This document shows positions 1-7,841 of a DNA stretch of 64,000 nt, piece after piece. Below the pieces are notes generated by a model that saw only the letters and a list, made by a program, of their open reading frames with translations, was not told the origin of the DNA and made no database searches. Within the stretch, counting starts at the first letter, position 1. Each line of letters opens with the position of its first letter. This stretch comes from DASSUW01 sp963792385 (GTDB lineage Bacteria > Actinomycetota > Thermoleophilia > Solirubrobacterales > Solirubrobacteraceae). Made by a program: the position numbers and the translations under genes. The DNA is taken from NCBI GenBank assembly GCA_963792385.1, contig CAWBVZ010000012.1, positions 1,302,001 through 1,366,000 on the forward strand. The letters are read 5' to 3'.

Positions 1-725
1 TGGGTGCCGGTCTCGCGGAATCCGAGCCCCTGGGTGACCACATCGAGGATCGGCTCGGCGAGTTCACGGAGCTGGTCGCCACCGCGATCTCGAACACCGA
101 AGCGCGGACGGAGCTCGCGGCGTCGCGGGCGCGGATCGTGGCGGCGGCCGACGCCGAGCGCCGGCGGGTCGTTCGCGATCTCCACGACGGCGCGCAGCAG
201 CGGCTGGTCCACACGATCGTCACGCTCAAGCTGGCCCACCGCGCCTTGCGGAGCGAGGGGGGAGACCTCCCGGCCTTGCTGCACGAAGCGCTCGGCCACG
301 CCGAGCAGGCGACGGTGGAGCTCCGCGAGCTGGCGCACGGCATCCTCCCCGAGGTCCTCACCCGCGGCGGGCTGCGCGCCGGAGCCGACGCGCTGGCCTC
401 ACGGATGCCGGTGCCGGTCGACAACGACGTGTCGGTGGGCCGGCTTCCCGCCGCAGTCGAAGCGACCGCCTACTTCGTCGTCGCCGAGGCGCTCACCAAC
501 GTCGCCAAACACGCTCGTGCTGGACACGCCGCGGTCGCGGCGGACGTCGAGGACGGCACCCTCCGCATCCAGGTGCGCGACGACGGCGTCGGAGGCGCCC
601 GGCCCGACGGCAGCGGTCTCCTCGGCCTGGCGGACCGGCTCGCCGTCCTCGACGGGAAGCTCCGGATCGAGAGCCCGCTCGGCGGCGGCACGCTCATCGC
701 CGCGGACATCCCGCTCCCCGGCTAG
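1..725 (+). CDS. Sensor histidine kinase, C-terminal part (NarL/LiaS type), 5' truncated
   Basis: The reading frame enters from the left edge, so the N-terminus lies outside the window. The visible ~240 residues begin with the tail of what looks like a GAF domain. A dimerisation/phosphoacceptor region follows with the HisKA_3 motif ERRRVVRDLHDGAQQRL, whose His is the predicted phosphoacceptor. A HATPase_c domain comes next, with an N-box around EALTNVAKHA and a G-box around DDGVGG and GLLGLADR. It should be a cytoplasmic kinase module autophosphorylating and passing phosphate to a LuxR-type response regulator. No regulator is adjacent on the visible side. A short kinase of the same class lies at 32906-33601. 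Kinase class is secure; its input signal is unknown. Confidence 0.9.
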   Translation, partial: GAGLAESEPLGDHIEDRLGEFTELVATAISNTEARTELAASRARIVAAADAERRRVVRDLHDGAQQRLVHTIVTLKLAHRALRSEGGDLPALLHEALGHAEQATVELRELAHGILPEVLTRGGLRAGADALASRMPVPVDNDVSVGRLPAAVEATAYFVVAEALTNVAKHARAGHAAVAADVEDGTLRIQVRDDGVGGARPDGSGLLGLADRLAVLDGKLRIESPLGGGTLIAADIPLPG

Positions 726-846
726 CTCCCGCGACTGCTGCTCGTTCGTATCGCGCGTGCAGGGATTCCGCTTGGACATCGCGCCGGAGTCGGGTCTCAT
801 CGACCGTTGTGAGTGCAACGACTATCCCGATCCGGTGGTGACTCCC

Positions 847-1530
847 ATGCTGATTGATCCTGCTCCGTCCACGCGACGAGCCACATCGCCTCGTGAGGTG
901 TTCCACGCGTGGCGACGAGCACAACTCGAGGTCGATCGCCTGGCGCGTGAGGCCCCGCCTACGCCGTGCGTGCTGAGAACGACCGGCTTCCTCGCGCCCG
1001 AGCTTGCCGAGCGGGTCACCGACTGGTTCACCGGGAAGCCGGCGCCGCCGACCGAGAATGTCCGGCTGTCGTATCGGGCGCTCGAGCGAGAGACCGGACG
1101 GCTGTTCGAGATAGCCCGCCACCGCCTGGGGGTTCGGGTGACCTACAGCCGCGCCGACAACGACCCCTATGGCGGTGCCGCGGAGCTGTGCGCCGAGCTC
1201 CGCGAGCATCGGTCGATGACGCTCACGACGATCGCGCGTGACGAACCTCATCCGCTGCTTGGCGGCGAGGAGGGCGGCGTCGTCGACCAGCTTCGAGTCG
1301 TCCATGACGTCTTCGGCCACGCGGCGCTCGGGGTCGGGTTCGACCTCCAGTCCGAGTTCGCCACGTGGCTGCAGTGCCGGACGCTGTTCTCCGCTGACGC
1401 GCGCCGCGCCGCCTTCTGCGAGCTCGTCGGGGCGGTGACGGCGTACGTCTCGACAGGCGAGAAGCCGCCCCTTCGCGCGGACCTGCCGCCGGCGGAGCTC
1501 TTTGCGGCGTGCGACCTGGAGACTGGATGA
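847..1530 (+). CDS. Hypothetical protein with HDVFGHA motif
   Basis: This is a 227-aa soluble protein that I cannot assign to a named family. The start is the ATG of MLIDPAPS; the open frame extends upstream, but that part overlaps the kinase in another frame and looks like shadow. The most distinctive stretch, near residues 150-175, is RVVHDVFGHAALGVGFDLQ followed by SEFATWLQ. Its His-Asp-x-Phe-Gly-His pattern could be a metal site. No signal peptide or membrane helix is visible. Its stop overlaps the start of the NADH dehydrogenase (ATGA at 1527-1530), implying translational coupling. Function is unknown; the metal-site idea is inference. Confidence 0.75.
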   Translation: MLIDPAPSTRRATSPREVFHAWRRAQLEVDRLAREAPPTPCVLRTTGFLAPELAERVTDWFTGKPAPPTENVRLSYRALERETGRLFEIARHRLGVRVTYSRADNDPYGGAAELCAELREHRSMTLTTIARDEPHPLLGGEEGGVVDQLRVVHDVFGHAALGVGFDLQSEFATWLQCRTLFSADARRAAFCELVGAVTAYVSTGEKPPLRADLPPAELFAACDLETG

Positions 1531-2834
1531 CCATGGCTGAGGGTTCCGCGCACCGTGTCGTGGTCATCGGAGGTGGGTTCGGCGGGCTCCAGGCAGCGCT
1601 CGGCCTGCGTCCTGCACCCGTCGACATCACGCTCGTCGACCGACGCAACTTTCACCTGTTCCAGCCGCTCACGTACCAGGTCGCGACCGGCGCGCTGTCG
1701 GCGGGGGAGGTCGCGTATCCGCTGCGCGCGGTCTTCAAGCGCCACCGCAACGTGCGCGTCCTGCTCGCTGAGGTCACGGGCTTCGACCTCGAGCGGCGCG
1801 AGGTGGCGCTGGCGTCGGTCGCGGGCCTGCCGGCTCCCGAACCGGTCCGCTACGACACGCTGATCGTCGCCGGCGGCTCGAACTACTCGTACTTCGGGCA
1901 CGACGAGTGGAGCGCCTACGCCGGCGAGGTCAAGTCACTCGAGAGCGCGCTCACCGTCCGCAGCCGGATCCTGGCGGCCTTCGAGGCCGCCGAGATCGAG
2001 CGCGATCCCGGGCGGCGCGACGAGTGGCTGACGTTCGCGGTGGTCGGCGCCGGCCCGACGGGCGTCGAGATGGCCGGCCAGATCGCTGAGCTCGCGCGCG
2101 ACACACTCCACGGCGACTTCCGCACCGCCGATCCTCGCAGCGGTCGCATCCTGCTCGTCGAGGCCGCCGACCGTGTGCTCCCCGGCTTCCCGCCCTCACT
2201 TTCGGCCCGTGCCGAGCGGTCGCTGCGCAGGCTCGGCGTGACGCCGGTGCTGGGCAGCACGGTCGTCGACGTCGACGAGGCCAGTGTCACCCTCGACGAC
2301 GGGAGTGGCGCGACGCGGCGTATCTCGACGCGAACCGTGGTGTGGGCGGCAGGTGTCACGGCGTCCGGGCTCGCCGCAACGCTGGGGGAGCTCACGGGAG
2401 CCGAGTGCGACGGCGCGGGTCGCGTGACGGTCGAACCCGACCTGACGCTCCCGGGCCATCCCGAGGTCTTCGCGCTGGGCGACATGATCCGCGTCCGCGG
2501 CGCCGACGGCTCGGCGGTGGCCCTCCCCGGGCTGGCGCCGGTCGCGATGCAGCAGGGGCGCTACGCCGCGAAGGCCATCCGGGCGCGCCTCCAGGGGCGC
2601 GACGAGCCGCCGTTCCGCTACCGCGACAAAGGCAACCTGGCCACCATCGGACGCGCAGTCGCCGTGGCGGACATCAAGGGAGCCAGGCTCAGCGGCTTCA
2701 TCGCCTGGATCACGTGGCTCGTCGTCCACCTCTTCTACCTCGTGGGCTTCGAGAACCGACTCCTGGTGTTCATCCGCTGGGCGTTCGCCTTCGCCACACG
2801 CGGGCGGGGCGCGCGGCTGATCACCCGGTCCTAG
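1527..2834 (+). CDS. ndh: Type II NADH dehydrogenase (NDH-2), FAD/NAD(P)-binding
   Basis: This 435-aa flavoprotein should oxidise NADH and reduce membrane quinone without pumping protons. An N-terminal Rossmann FAD motif, VVVIGGGFGGLQAAL, lies at about residues 11-25. A second dinucleotide motif, VVGAGPTGVEMAGQIAEL, near residue 170 binds NAD(P)H. The late FAD-contact motif is VFALGDMIRV. The C-terminus carries a hydrophobic stretch (WLVVHLFYLVGFENRLLVF) typical of the membrane-anchoring end of NDH-2 enzymes. Length fits the family. The start at 1527 overlaps the upstream stop; an ATG two codons later (1533) is equally possible. A sulfide:quinone oxidoreductase is the main alternative, but the two-Rossmann architecture and C-terminal anchor favour NDH-2. 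Confidence 0.88.
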   Translation: MTMAEGSAHRVVVIGGGFGGLQAALGLRPAPVDITLVDRRNFHLFQPLTYQVATGALSAGEVAYPLRAVFKRHRNVRVLLAEVTGFDLERREVALASVAGLPAPEPVRYDTLIVAGGSNYSYFGHDEWSAYAGEVKSLESALTVRSRILAAFEAAEIERDPGRRDEWLTFAVVGAGPTGVEMAGQIAELARDTLHGDFRTADPRSGRILLVEAADRVLPGFPPSLSARAERSLRRLGVTPVLGSTVVDVDEASVTLDDGSGATRRISTRTVVWAAGVTASGLAATLGELTGAECDGAGRVTVEPDLTLPGHPEVFALGDMIRVRGADGSAVALPGLAPVAMQQGRYAAKAIRARLQGRDEPPFRYRDKGNLATIGRAVAVADIKGARLSGFIAWITWLVVHLFYLVGFENRLLVFIRWAFAFATRGRGARLITRS

Positions 2835-3080
2835 CCGGCAAGCGGGATGTCTGCGGCGAAGACGCCCGCTCGGGAAGAGGACCAGGAGCGCAGCTCCAGA
2901 GTGCTGCTCCCCGGGGCCAGCGAGTAACTCACGGCCGTTCTCCCCGCTCGTGGTTTCGTTGCGCTCGTCGGGGGCTGACCACGGTGGTGTCCGGTGCTGG
3001 ATACGAGGTGAGCGAGCCGCTGCGCGTCATGGCCGGCAACCGCGGTGACCCGATCGCACGGCTCGTGCGAATAGGCGGTC

Positions 3081-4115
3081 ATGTACCTACGGCCCGGAGT
3101 CCTCTCGCTCGCGGCAGCGCTCGTGCTTGCCCTGTTCCTCGGCGCGGCACGGGCGGACGCCTCGACGAGCCTCGGGTCACCCGACACGTCCGCGGCCCCG
3201 GACGGTTTCGTGTGCGCGACCTGCGTCGCCGGGACCAGCATCGGGTTCATGCAGTTCGCGCGCCGCGATGCGGCGGTCCAGGCGCCCGAGGACGGCGTGC
3301 TCGTGGCGGCCAGCGTGCACGCGAAGCGGATCACCGGCGGCGAGCCGCCGCGGATCGCCGTGCTGCGGCCGGACGCGGCCGGTGGCGTAGGCATGACGGT
3401 CGTCGAGTCGGCGCCGCTGCCGGTGTCCTCGGCGACCGGTTCCCGGCATCAGGTCGACGACCTGCATCTCCCGGTCCAGCAGGGCGACTCGGTCGGCTTC
3501 CTCTTCCGCGCGGGCGAGGTCGATCTCGGCGTGAGGAGGCGGCCCCAGCCCGACGGCGCCATCCAGTCCTTCTCGCTGCCGTGCGAGCCCTGTGGGATGG
3601 ACGGGCGGACCGGCATCGAGCTGTTGCTCGACGCGCTGGTCGAGCCCGACGTGGACCAGGACGGGCTGGGCGACGAATCGCAGGACCCGGACGGTGGCGG
3701 CCTGGGCATGGACTGGGAGGACGACTGGTTCGAGGACTTCGAAGGGGGCGACGAGCTCGACGAGGACTTCGAAGAGGACGCGTCCCCACGGGAGCGGCGG
3801 CGGATCCGGATCCTGGACGCGGACCGCCTGAGCGGCGGACGTGGGGTGCTGCTGCTCCGGGTGCCGAAGGCGGGACGCGTGAGCGCGGCCATCACCCTGC
3901 CCGCGAATCGCCGCACGGGCGCCGGACCGTTCCAGACGATCCTGACCGGCGACAAGCGCTTAAGGCGCGCCGGGCGCGTGCGGCTGCGCCTGGCCGCGAC
4001 ACCCGCTGGCGCACGCGTCCTGGACCGGCGCCGACGAGTGCGCACCAAGGTGGTCGTTGCCTTCTTCCCCCGCCGGGCACCGCTGACGCTGCTGATGCGC
4101 TCGGCCCGGATCTGA
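3081..4115 (+). CDS. Secreted protein with acidic DxDxDGxGD segment
   Basis: The 344-aa product begins with a clear signal peptide (MYLRPGVLSLAAALVLALFL, cleavage near ARADAS), so it is exported. The mature N-terminal ~160 residues look like a beta-rich extracellular domain. Around residue 190 comes DVDQDGLGDESQDPDGGG, resembling the calcium-binding thrombospondin type-3 repeat. A very acidic stretch rich in Asp, Glu and Gly follows (residues ~210-240). The C-terminal third is basic and Arg-rich with bacterial Ig-like character. No catalytic motif is recognisable. Exported proteins of this build are common in Solirubrobacterales-like genomes; a Ca-dependent surface or matrix role is inference. 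Confidence 0.8.
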   Translation: MYLRPGVLSLAAALVLALFLGAARADASTSLGSPDTSAAPDGFVCATCVAGTSIGFMQFARRDAAVQAPEDGVLVAASVHAKRITGGEPPRIAVLRPDAAGGVGMTVVESAPLPVSSATGSRHQVDDLHLPVQQGDSVGFLFRAGEVDLGVRRRPQPDGAIQSFSLPCEPCGMDGRTGIELLLDALVEPDVDQDGLGDESQDPDGGGLGMDWEDDWFEDFEGGDELDEDFEEDASPRERRRIRILDADRLSGGRGVLLLRVPKAGRVSAAITLPANRRTGAGPFQTILTGDKRLRRAGRVRLRLAATPAGARVLDRRRRVRTKVVVAFFPRRAPLTLLMRSARI

Positions 4116-4320
4116 CCCGCCGAAGCAGGGGCAGCGCCGATCGACCACACAGCGGGCATTCCCCCGAGCCGCCTCGGCCTGGCGAGCCCGTTCGACAAGC
4201 TCGTCGACACGGCGCTCATCGGCGACGGTCAGCACGTCCCCGGCATTGGCCACGACATGATGCTCGACCAAGGATGGGAGAAAGTCGCCGACTGCATCGA
4301 CGCCTGGCTGCAGCGGCCGC
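4116..4320 (+). pseudogene. Relic of an alpha/beta hydrolase C-terminus
   Basis: In the frame starting at 4116, directly after the stop of the secreted protein, the translation around 4215-4310 reads GDGQHVPGIGHDMMLDQGWE followed by KVADCIDAWL. This is the classic last segment of alpha/beta-fold hydrolases, with the catalytic His in GIGHDM and the terminal helix. No start codon, nucleophile elbow (GxSxG) or remaining fold exists upstream, because that space belongs to the intact secreted gene. The frame runs on past the helix without a sensible end. It is therefore best read as a decayed fragment left by a deletion. A chance match is unlikely given about 30 contiguous family-like residues. 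Confidence 0.5.
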
Positions 4321-4401
4321 CCGGACCGCCGAGCGCTGGGTCGGTTTCCCGAGCGAGCGGTCGCCGGCGGCCGAGGACTTCTACGTCGACGATGCCGCGC
4401 T

Positions 4402-4728
4402 TCAGCGGCTCAGCTGCAGGTAGAGCAGCGCTGCGCCGAGCCAGGCGAGCAGGCCGGCGACGACCGCCAGCCGCCAGTCGACGACCCTCGTGAGCAGGAA
4501 CGTGGAGATCGCGAACGTCCCCCACACCGGAAGCGCGAGGACGGCACTTCGGGCGAAGCTCTGGGCTCTCGCGGGGTCGGCGCCCGCGAACGCGATCAGG
4601 CCAAGGATCGTGCCGACCGGGACCGTCGCGACGGCGGCGGCCATCGCGCTGTTGTCGTGACGCTGCGCCAGCAGGACGAGGAACACGACGGTCGCCACCG
4701 CGATCGTCTTGGCGATGAGGGGGGCCAT
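4402..4728 (-). CDS. Small four-helix membrane protein (GlpM/DUF3147-like)
   Basis: Starting at the ATG of MAPLIAKTIAVA, this encodes 108 residues made almost entirely of four hydrophobic helices (roughly residues 3-20, 30-47, 62-82 and 88-106). Short polar loops separate them. Size and helix spacing resemble the GlpM/DUF3147 family of small inner-membrane proteins, whose function is not well defined. A longer open frame upstream has Arg/Ser-rich shadow composition and is rejected. It lies 25 bp downstream of the methyltransferase on the same strand and probably shares its transcript. Membrane location is clear; family assignment is tentative. Confidence 0.65.
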   Translation of the reverse strand: MAPLIAKTIAVATVVFLVLLAQRHDNSAMAAAVATVPVGTILGLIAFAGADPARAQSFARSAVLALPVWGTFAISTFLLTRVVDWRLAVVAGLLAWLGAALLYLQLSR

Positions 4729-4753
4729 GGATGCGATGGAAAGCGCGTCCCTG

Positions 4754-5542
4754 TCAGCGGCGATCGCCGACGACGAGCAGGTAGTCGCGCGTGTGGGCGA
4801 TCGGTCCGCCGGCCCGGTAGTTGGACTCGAAGAAATCGACCCACGTCCGGCGCAGTTCCTCGCGGCGCTCGCCGACCGAGTCAGCCAGCACCTTGGTCGG
4901 CCCGTAGCTAGTCGAGTACAGCCGCCAGTACGACTCGCCGCTCGGCGCGCGGAACGTCGAGACGCCGCGCGCGAACGTGAGCTTGAACCACTCACCCAGC
5001 AGCGCCCTGACATGTCGCTCGTCGCCCCAGTCGAACGGGTTGCTCGGAGGCGGCGCGGGCTGGAATGGCGCCATCATCGCGAACATGCGTGCCACGCCGC
5101 CCGTGGGCGTCCAGTTCGCGAGCGCGATCCGGCCACCGGGACGCGTCACGCGCGCAAGCTCGCGTGCGGTTGCGCGGTGGTCGGGGGAGAACATCACGCC
5201 GCACGTGGACGAAACCGCGTCGAAGCCGGCGTCGGGCACCTCGAGGCGCTCGCAGTCACCGACGCGGTAGTCGACGTCGAGGCCGAGCTCGGCCGCGCGG
5301 CGCGTCGCCGTCGCGATCAGCGCCGGCGCGAGATCGATACCGGTCACATCCGCGCCGCGCGCCGCGGCCCGTTCGGCCACCGCGCCGCTACCGCACGCCA
5401 GGTCGAGCCAGCGCAGTCCAGGGCGCGGCCCGAGCGTCTCGACCACAAGCTCATGGATGTCGGCGATCGTCCCGGCCACATGCTCGTACGGCGCCGAGCC
5501 CCACATCACGGCCTGTCGCTCCTTCAGATCCTCGAACGCCAC
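4754..5542 (-). CDS. SAM-dependent methyltransferase, class I (UbiE-like)
   Basis: The 262-aa protein is a class I methyltransferase. SAM motif I is LDLACGSGAVAERAA at about residues 47-61, the acidic ribose contact is VTGIDLAP, and the later motif VTRPGGRIALANW follows the central strand. The GTG start at 5542 is chosen because a near-perfect Shine-Dalgarno (GAAGGAG) sits five bases upstream and the N-terminus VAFEDLKERQAVMWGSAPYE matches related enzymes. The substrate cannot be read from the sequence. It follows the F420-type oxidoreductase on the same strand and precedes the small membrane protein, suggesting one transcription unit under the TetR-type operator at 6205. Confidence 0.88.
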   Translation of the reverse strand: MAFEDLKERQAVMWGSAPYEHVAGTIADIHELVVETLGPRPGLRWLDLACGSGAVAERAAARGADVTGIDLAPALIATATRRAAELGLDVDYRVGDCERLEVPDAGFDAVSSTCGVMFSPDHRATARELARVTRPGGRIALANWTPTGGVARMFAMMAPFQPAPPPSNPFDWGDERHVRALLGEWFKLTFARGVSTFRAPSGESYWRLYSTSYGPTKVLADSVGERREELRRTWVDFFESNYRAGGPIAHTRDYLLVVGDRR

Positions 5543-5649
5543 GCCCGCTCCTTCGTCTCGTGGGTCAGGTCGACCGCGGCGCATCGCCGTGCCCGCGGCG
5601 ACGGGCGGGCATCGCGGATCGCGTCGGTCACGGTGATCGTCTGGCTCAT
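5524..5649 (-). CDS. Possible 41-codon coupling micro-ORF
   Basis: An ATG at 5649 overlaps the stop of the upstream oxidoreductase (ATGA) and opens a 41-codon frame beginning MSQTITVTDAIRDARPSPRA. It ends just inside the methyltransferase start. It carries the methyltransferase Shine-Dalgarno within its last third. This could be a leader that couples translation across the ~100-bp gap, or a chance frame. No family resemblance is evident. Confidence 0.2.
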   Translation of the reverse strand: MSQTITVTDAIRDARPSPRARRCAAVDLTHETKERAWRSRI

Positions 5650-6173
5650 CCCACGTCCGCCGTCGCGTGCGGAGGCTCAGACAGCGGCTCGAGCCTGAGC
5701 ACGGGAATCCGCCGCGTCGATGCCCAGCGGCGGTAGTGCGTAAAGCCCGGGAAGATCTCCTCGGCGCGTTGGTAGCCGCGCTCACGCTCGGCGCCATCGA
5801 GCTCGCGGGCCACGACCTCGCGGCTTACCCCGCGGACGACGAACGTCGCGCGTGGGTTCGCGCGCAGGTTGTGGTACCAGGACGGGTTGTGCGGTCGCCC
5901 GAAGTTCGACGCGATCACGATCGCGTCGTCGCCGTCGGAGAGGGCGAGAAGCGGGAGCGTGCGCGGTCTCCCGGACTTAGCGCCGGTGGTCGTGAGCATC
6001 GCGATGTCCACGCCCGCCAGCCAGGACGACGCGGTCGCGGTCCCGCCGGTGAGGCCGTAGACGAGCCGATCGAGCGGCTGCTGGATGACGCCGTAGAACT
6101 TCGCCATCGGAAGCGTGGCGGCGGTCCGTCGCACGAACCGATGCAAGTCGCGCGCCTCCCGGTGCGTCTGCAT
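5646..6173 (-). CDS. Deazaflavin (F420)-dependent oxidoreductase, Ddn family
   Basis: The 175-aa protein matches the Ddn/DUF385 family, small split beta-barrel enzymes that use coenzyme F420H2 to reduce quinones or nitroaromatics. Diagnostic parts are the TTTGAKSGRPRTLPLL strand-turn that contacts F420, the following IVIASNFGRPHNPSWYHNLR block, and the RIPVLRLEP C-terminal strand. Membership implies the organism makes F420, consistent with an actinobacterium. The ATG at 6173 lies about seven bases below a predicted -10 element, so the mRNA may be leaderless. It is first in a minus-strand group and divergent from the TetR gene at 6319. Confidence 0.9.
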   Translation of the reverse strand: MQTHREARDLHRFVRRTAATLPMAKFYGVIQQPLDRLVYGLTGGTATASSWLAGVDIAMLTTTGAKSGRPRTLPLLALSDGDDAIVIASNFGRPHNPSWYHNLRANPRATFVVRGVSREVVARELDGAERERGYQRAEEIFPGFTHYRRWASTRRIPVLRLEPLSEPPHATADVG

Positions 6174-6179
6174 GGGATC

Positions 6180-6208
6180 ACGCTAACAAACGCAACAAGA
6201 AGTTGCAA
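6180..6208 (-). promoter_or_regulatory. Putative promoter of the F420-oxidoreductase operon
   Basis: Reading the minus strand, TTGCAA (6208-6203) and TAGCGT (6185-6180) are separated by 17 bp, like -35 and -10 boxes. The predicted start of transcription falls near the initiator ATG at 6173. The -35 box overlaps the palindromic operator, so repressor binding would block it. Confidence 0.4.
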
Positions 6209-6219
6209 CTAATAGTTGC
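6205..6219. promoter_or_regulatory. Palindromic TetR operator GCAACTA-A-TAGTTGC
   Basis: Perfect 7-bp inverted repeat with a one-base centre, lying in the divergent spacer between the oxidoreductase and the TetR gene. An extra GCAAC/GTTGC pair (6192-6206) lies immediately to its left. Position and symmetry are typical of a TetR dimer site controlling both directions. Confidence 0.6.
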
Positions 6220-6318
6220 GTTATAGTTGACGACATCGCCGATCGAATCGACACCTCGACGCCCGCGAACGTTCCTCGTGCGCGACGTCGCCGGCGGCCG
6301 AACGGGCGCAGCGCGCGC

Positions 6319-6873
6319 GTGCGCGCGGACGCGATCGCGGCGACACTGGCCGAGCTGGCCGAGTCCGGCTACTCGGCCCTCAGCCTCGAGCGCGTCGCCA
6401 AGCGTGCCGGCGTCCACAAGACGACCCTGTACCGGCGCTGGGGCACGCGCGAGGAGCTGGTGCTCGAGGCGATGCTCGAGCGGGCGGGACAACGCGTCTC
6501 CGTTCCGGACACCGGCTCGCTTCGCGGCGATCTACTTGAGCTCGCGCGGACCGCCGCCGCCAACGCCGCCACCCCCGAGGTCGCGGCGATGGCCCGCGCG
6601 GTGGTGGCCGAGGCGCCCTACGACGACCGGCTGGCGGCCGCGAACGAGCGCTTCTGGACCGAACGCCTCGCGCTGGACGCCGTCGTCGTCGAACGCGCGA
6701 TCGAGCGCGGCGAGGTCGCCGGCGGCACCGATCCGCGCCGAGCGATCGAATCCGTCCTCGGCCCGATCCACCTGCGCCTGCTACTCACCGGCGAGCCGAT
6801 CGACCGCGTCTTCCTGGAGGAGATCGTCAATACCGTGATCGACGGCATCGCACCGCGGCCGAGTCCGGGGTAG
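6319..6873 (+). CDS. TetR-family transcriptional regulator
   Basis: This 184-aa repressor has an N-terminal helix-turn-helix whose recognition region reads LERVAKRAGVHKTTLYRRW. An all-helical ligand-binding domain ends with a TetR_C-type region. The GTG at 6319 gives the stated length, but the coding signal seems to extend upstream in frame: the preceding codons read RRRRPNGRSARVR, a usual lead into TetR helix 1. No ATG, GTG or TTG occurs there back to the operator, so either the short start is used or a base is missing. It is divergent from the F420-type oxidoreductase and probably represses it and itself through the palindrome at 6205-6219. Confidence 0.85.
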   Translation: MRADAIAATLAELAESGYSALSLERVAKRAGVHKTTLYRRWGTREELVLEAMLERAGQRVSVPDTGSLRGDLLELARTAAANAATPEVAAMARAVVAEAPYDDRLAAANERFWTERLALDAVVVERAIERGEVAGGTDPRRAIESVLGPIHLRLLLTGEPIDRVFLEEIVNTVIDGIAPRPSPG

Positions 6874-7400
6874 CGGTCAGCGCTCTGTCACGGTGGCGAA
6901 CGCGTTGCCGCTTGCGAGAGCCCGCGAGGAGCCGCTGGTGATGCTTGCCTGGTCGCCGTGCGCGCCGCCCTAGGGTGCTGGGCGGAGGCGGGTGATAGAC
7001 GCCGCGGTGGGACCATCAACAATCAGGGCCGGATCGTCGGCTCTACGGCACCAGGCCACCCGCCCGCGCGAGTTCCTCGAGGAGCGACGTGGCCGACCAG
7101 CAGAAGGCGGCCCCAGGTTTCTGGATCGACTTGGCCGCCTGAACCCGCGACGGGCATGGCTTCCCTAGCGCCTCGCTTGCGCGGCAGCGACGAGGAGCAG
7201 TTCGGTCGCCGCGAATCCAACCCCCCGGTCGTGCCGGCTTGAGCGCTCGAGGTCAAGTACCCGCGGGGCTTCGTCGCCGAAGCGATACGCGATCGTCGGC
7301 CAGACGAGCGCTTGCATGTCGAGAAGCTGTGACCGGCTCCGCTCACCAGGCGAAGGGCCATGACAGGCGCGGCCCACGAAACCAGGAGACCCGAAGAAAA
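6874..7400. other. 527-bp gap without a convincing gene
   Basis: Open frames here have Arg/Pro/Ser-rich shadow composition and no recognisable domain. One minus-strand frame (about 7165-7319, beginning MQALVWPTIAYRF) is the least implausible small protein but lacks a ribosome binding site. The right end carries AGGAG (7384-7388), about 12 bases before the VOC gene start. Probably intergenic or decayed sequence. Confidence 0.4.
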
Positions 7401-7841
7401 ATGGCGCTCAAGCGGATGGACAACGTGCTCATCGTCGTCGAGGACCTCGAGGCCGCCAAGGCGTTCTTCGTCGAGCTCGGGATGGAGCTGGAAGGCCAGA
7501 CGCTGGTCGAGGGGCCGGCGGTGGACAGCACCGTCGGGCTCAAAGGCGTCCGTGCCGACATCGCGATGATGCGTACCCCGGACGGCGACGGCCGGGTCGA
7601 GCTGACGAGGTTCCACACGCCGCCGGCGGTCAGGGCCGAGCCGGCGAACGCGCCGGCGAACGCGCTGGGCATCCGCCGCATCATGTTCGCCGTCGAGGGC
7701 CTCGACGACGTCATCGCCCGCCTGCGCACCCACGGTGCCGAGCTCGTCGGCGAGATCGCGCAGTACGAGGACAGCTATCGGCTCTGCTTCGTGCGTGGCC
7801 CCGAGGGCTTCATCATCGGACTGGCTGAGCAGCTCAGTTGA
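7401..7841 (+). CDS. VOC (glyoxalase/bleomycin-resistance) family protein
   Basis: The 146-aa protein has the paired beta-alpha-beta-beta-beta modules of the vicinal oxygen chelate superfamily. The first begins MDNVLIVVEDLEAAKAFFVE and the second starts at IRRIMFAVEGLDDVIARL; it ends with RGPEGFIIGLAEQLS. The start ATG follows AGGAGACCCGAAGAAAA. Such proteins are metal-dependent lyases, dioxygenases or drug-binding proteins; which one cannot be read here. Its 3' end overlaps the convergent LacI gene by 8 bp. Confidence 0.87.
   Translation: MALKRMDNVLIVVEDLEAAKAFFVELGMELEGQTLVEGPAVDSTVGLKGVRADIAMMRTPDGDGRVELTRFHTPPAVRAEPANAPANALGIRRIMFAVEGLDDVIARLRTHGAELVGEIAQYEDSYRLCFVRGPEGFIIGLAEQLS

Noticed and set aside
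4..846. A 508-codon open frame starting at position 4 and ending at 1530
   Set aside because: Its first 280 codons are Arg/Ser-rich and out of frame with the clear histidine kinase; only the part from the ATG at 847 is protein-like.
2342..4423. A 693-codon plus-strand open frame
   Set aside because: It covers parts of NDH-2 and the secreted protein in another frame, with shadow composition (Arg/Gly/Ala). Its last residues are not matched to any family.
7165..7377. Possible small minus-strand gene in the 6.9-7.4 kb gap
   Set aside because: No ribosome binding site or recognisable domain, and composition is only marginally better than neighbouring shadow frames.
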